Shown here piece after piece: positions 61,254 to 64,000 of a stretch of DNA of 64,000 bases. Where the stretch lies: contig JAVXUO010001852.1 in assembly GCA_033065855.1 (NCBI GenBank), positions 1 through 64,000 on the forward strand, written 5' to 3'. Within the stretch, counting starts at the first letter, position 1; every line of letters begins with the position of its first letter. A program made the position numbers and the translations under genes. The notes below the pieces were generated by a model, which saw only the letters and a list, made by a program, of their open reading frames with translations, searched no databases and was not told the origin of the DNA. Source of the stretch: Escallonia rubra (taxonomy: Eukaryota > Streptophyta > Magnoliopsida > Escalloniales > Escalloniaceae).

Positions 61254-63059
61254 AATTGTCACTATACACGAGATTGGAAGAAGATTCTTACAACCCGAGT
61301 AAGAGTCAAAGTTTATTCTTTGAAGATGGTATCAAAGTGTTGGAAAAAGAGACTCAATGCCGTTAAGTTTAAACACAAGAGTGGCATTTCCCCTTAATGC
61401 CACTCACCACCATATAAGTAGACCCGAACCAAGTGCTTTCAACCGTGCTAAGCATTGGGCAACTTCGACAGTATGATCGTATCATTTCTCTCTACTTACT
61501 ACCTTGTGTATTTTTGAAAGTTTTGTGAGCGTCCGATTTCAATCGGACGTAAGCAAAGATTACATTCGATTCAAAGCGTCCGTGAGTAATATCTATGGCT
61601 TGAGAGAAAGAACTTGACCTTGAGTGGCATATAATTCACAAATTAATTCGGTTAATTATGCAGTTTGATTAACCACTAAAACTACTGTTAGCCCTGCGGT
61701 TTCAAGTACCAACCATACTGTTTAACGAGATGCACCACCGACTAGAAAATTAGTAAGTTGCAAACAACTTCCAACTTCAATTAGTATATGTTTATTGCAT
61801 TTAAAATCTCATCATTCAACAAAGTACTCCGATTGTTAGAGCCCGGTCAATCCTCCTGAGAGTTCCACCACCTTAAGTTAGAGGTACGTGGCAACGATAA
61901 CCCAAGTTCACTTATCCGTCTAAATCCTCTCACTTAATTTTTTTTTTCAAAATCATCCATAATTAGGTCAAATTGGGTCAGTAATTGTAGAAGCCAATAA
62001 TTCACGATTTAAATAGGTCTAAAATGGGTACCCGTCGACCCATTTAGTTTGATTTCTTTTTAAAAATCAAAAACTTAAAATTTTACTTAGTCACACCCGA
62101 TTAACAAGCGAACACGTCACTGCCGTCATTGGCTGCAGCTTCCGTCAACACCTGTTGTAGCCGCCGCGACTATGTAGTGTATTTGAGGCTCAAATATACT
62201 AAATGGCCAATGGAGAATCTAACAAAATGCTTGGCACAATTCTGGGCACTAGGCAGTGACATATAAAACGCCTATGAATATGTTCTACTTTTCTTGCGCA
62301 AAAAGAGAAGGACAAAAATGTACTACTGTGCCATAAAAAGGTTTGACGTTTCCAAAACCACGAATTTTTTTTGTGAATAATTAAGCTGTGATTTGGCATC
62401 ATTATGCACGATTAAACTCATTAACAACATGAGATTGTCTAACACGGCAATCAACCAAGAAGAGGACCCAGGCATTCAAGCTAGTTGGGACCATGTGAAA
62501 CTTTGAATCCAGGTTTCAAATGACAAATAATTGTACATGTTTGGACTTAATTATGAAAGACATTTCAACAATCAAAATGGATGTACGTACTGGTCATGCC
62601 ATAGGTGGGGGATGGCTACAGAAAGCAAAGTATTAGGTATGTGTCACCCTTTGCTTTCTCTTTCTCTCTGTGTGCAAGGAAGAGAGAAAAATGGCAAAGG
62701 CTCATGGTTTTTGAACTTCTGACTCATCGGTCGTCTGACTGATTCCGAAGGTGTTCGGAAATTTTATAGTTCGTAAGTTAAAGAAAGGAAGGCGTGGTAC
62801 GCTTCTAGCCGAATGCTTTGTAAAAGTTATGCCTAACTTGAGGCGTATTATATAGCTTGTATATCACAGTAAACGTCACATGATTGATATATCCTTCCGT
62901 CTTTCAACCGAAAATTTTCCAGAATCACTTGTTCACGTGTTGAATTCAGTTTCACGACAATCTTGTTCGATAAGCGAGGGTAACAAAGCTTAACATTCAT
63001 TTGTTGACGATGAAATCATACTAGAATGTTGAATTCTTTTAATATAGCAAAAAGTTAGA

Positions 63060-63739
63060 TTTTTTTTAATTTTTTTTTTGGGTTAAGAAGAGAAATATTA
63101 TATATAATAAATTGTCTCGGTCATACAAAAGATGTCAACCATATATTACAGACAAGAAACATAAATACTATGAGCACGACATTGTCCATTATACAGTCAT
63201 AGATCGAAAAACATCTAAACCATTATTCAATGTCATATATACTTCCGATCTAGCCTTGCAAGCAAAAGTGGTAAGTCCAACAGCTTCATGCAGTAGCCGT
63301 TTGCTCCCTAATAATATTCGATAGTGATGAAAGTAAGCACCGATCTTGCAAATATCATACAAAACAGGAGCAGCAACAGCAGTAATCTCCTCCTGCCCCA
63401 TTATCTGAGCAAGTAAACGATTAGAGTTAGTATATAAGACAATGTGCGCTAAGTGATTTTGTTTTACCCACTGAAGAGTTTTTAAAATAGCAAGAGTTTG
63501 TGATGTGAAAGGGTCTTGAGAATAATAAGTGCACGCATAGGAGTCCCATCGATGTCCTATCGGCATTGAACTACTGAGCCCGAGTCCCGATCTTTGCCTG
63601 CGATGGTGAAAGCGAGAACCTGTGAACACAAAGCATATCTTGCGGTCTGAGCACGAGCAAATATTATCATGAAAATTGTACGAAGATATAGATCGATAAG
63701 GTTGTGTCCACAACATCTTCGTAATTCACCTTAAAGAAG
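63060..63739 (-). mobile_element. Second 5'-truncated LINE insertion
   Basis: On the minus strand an RNase H-like frame is followed by a short 3' UTR and an A-rich tail (plus-strand T runs 63060-63081, interrupted by AA). The short direct repeat AAGTTAGA flanks it at 63052-63059 and 63740-63747. Size and structure closely match the element at 1828-2471. Confidence 0.7.
63189..63716 (-). pseudogene. LINE RNase H-like fragment (decayed)
   Basis: The frame includes TSQTLAILKTLQWVKQN and HIVLYTNSNRLLAQI, the helix and strand arrangement of RVT_3 RNase H domains. The Asp expected in the ESDS-like strand reads Asn (YTNSN). The upstream third of the frame does not resemble the domain, suggesting a frameshift. 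Not functional. Confidence 0.65.
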
Positions 63740-64000
63740 AAGTTAGAATCTTGTTCACAAGATATATCATAGTACTACTTTTTAGCAAATTGCTAGACTA
63801 GAACTTTAACACCTAAACATAAAAAATTAGAATAAAAGGAAAGATGAAAAATGAATGAGCTCAATGTTTGGGTGTTCAAATTCAACCCTTAATTTTCCCA
63901 TGCTAACGCGTCAGCAAAGAAAAGGACGGAACCTAATCTCAAGGATAAGAAACGAAAAAAGACAATGGTTTGCAGACTCCATGGAGACTGAAAGTACGGC
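63740..64000. other. Intergenic window end
   Basis: No gene or element recognised. Confidence 0.5.

Larger units (their letters stand above)
59622..63059. other. Intergenic, no gene seen; two TTTAGCGAC hairpins
   Basis: The only structures recognised are the hairpins at 60286-60337 and 61143-61253 and a short (TA)n tract near 61046. Short open frames have no supporting features. Confidence 0.5.

Noticed and set aside
1-64000. CRISPR arrays, operons, riboswitches, tRNA or rRNA genes
   Set aside because: None seen; the window is eukaryotic and no tRNA cloverleaf or rRNA sequence was recognised by eye.

Overview
This window is plant nuclear DNA, most likely from a eudicot. The genes have many GT-AG introns, the intergenic DNA is AT-rich, and the repeats are typical plant Helitrons, foldback MITEs and 5'-truncated LINEs. 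The encoded proteins match Arabidopsis families closely enough that exon joins can be set by protein continuity. The species cannot be named from the sequence.

Five protein-coding genes are supported. (1) The 3' end of an LRR receptor kinase of the At4g36180 type (3-833, +) is cut by the window edge. (2) A nine-exon CGI-58/ABHD5-like alpha/beta hydrolase of the At4g24160 type (11786-3057, -) reassembles to 411 aa. (3) The three-exon V-ATPase proteolipid subunit c gene (16009-14516, -) gives 165 aa. (4) An eight-exon LSD1-LIKE 3 type histone demethylase (32056-21345, -) gives about 2062 aa, with a SWIRM domain, a flavin amine oxidase domain and C-terminal regions that look like RNA polymerase II elongation modules. 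(5) A 13-exon WD40 protein of the GTS1/ASA1 type (40079-53041, +) gives 390 aa. All exon phases agree in the four complete genes. These are unlinked functions with no operon-like logic.

The rest is repeats. The 1.8-2.5 kb and 63.1-63.7 kb regions hold two 5'-truncated LINE 3' ends with A tails, target-site duplications and RNase H fragments. A third, short retro-insertion lies at 56.5 kb. Three non-autonomous Helitrons lie at 13.2, 34.2-35.4 and 38.4-39.4 kb; the first sits inside a foldback MITE. The 32.6-37.8 kb region upstream of the demethylase holds a three-copy array with a unit of about 0.46 kb, interlocked foldback elements, and a decayed second copy of the demethylase's own 5' noncoding region. 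One hydrolase intron carries an 0.8-kb ACC-trinucleotide array inside a foldback element. The last 11 kb (53.0-64.0) shows no gene.

The most notable points are: the demethylase domain layout with a GC-AG intron inside its C-terminal module; two splice donors formed by the edge of CT microsatellites; the duplicated demethylase 5' region; the Helitron family with precise A/T boundaries; and the microduplication that breaks the LINE RNase H frame. No convincing wholly new biological system was found.
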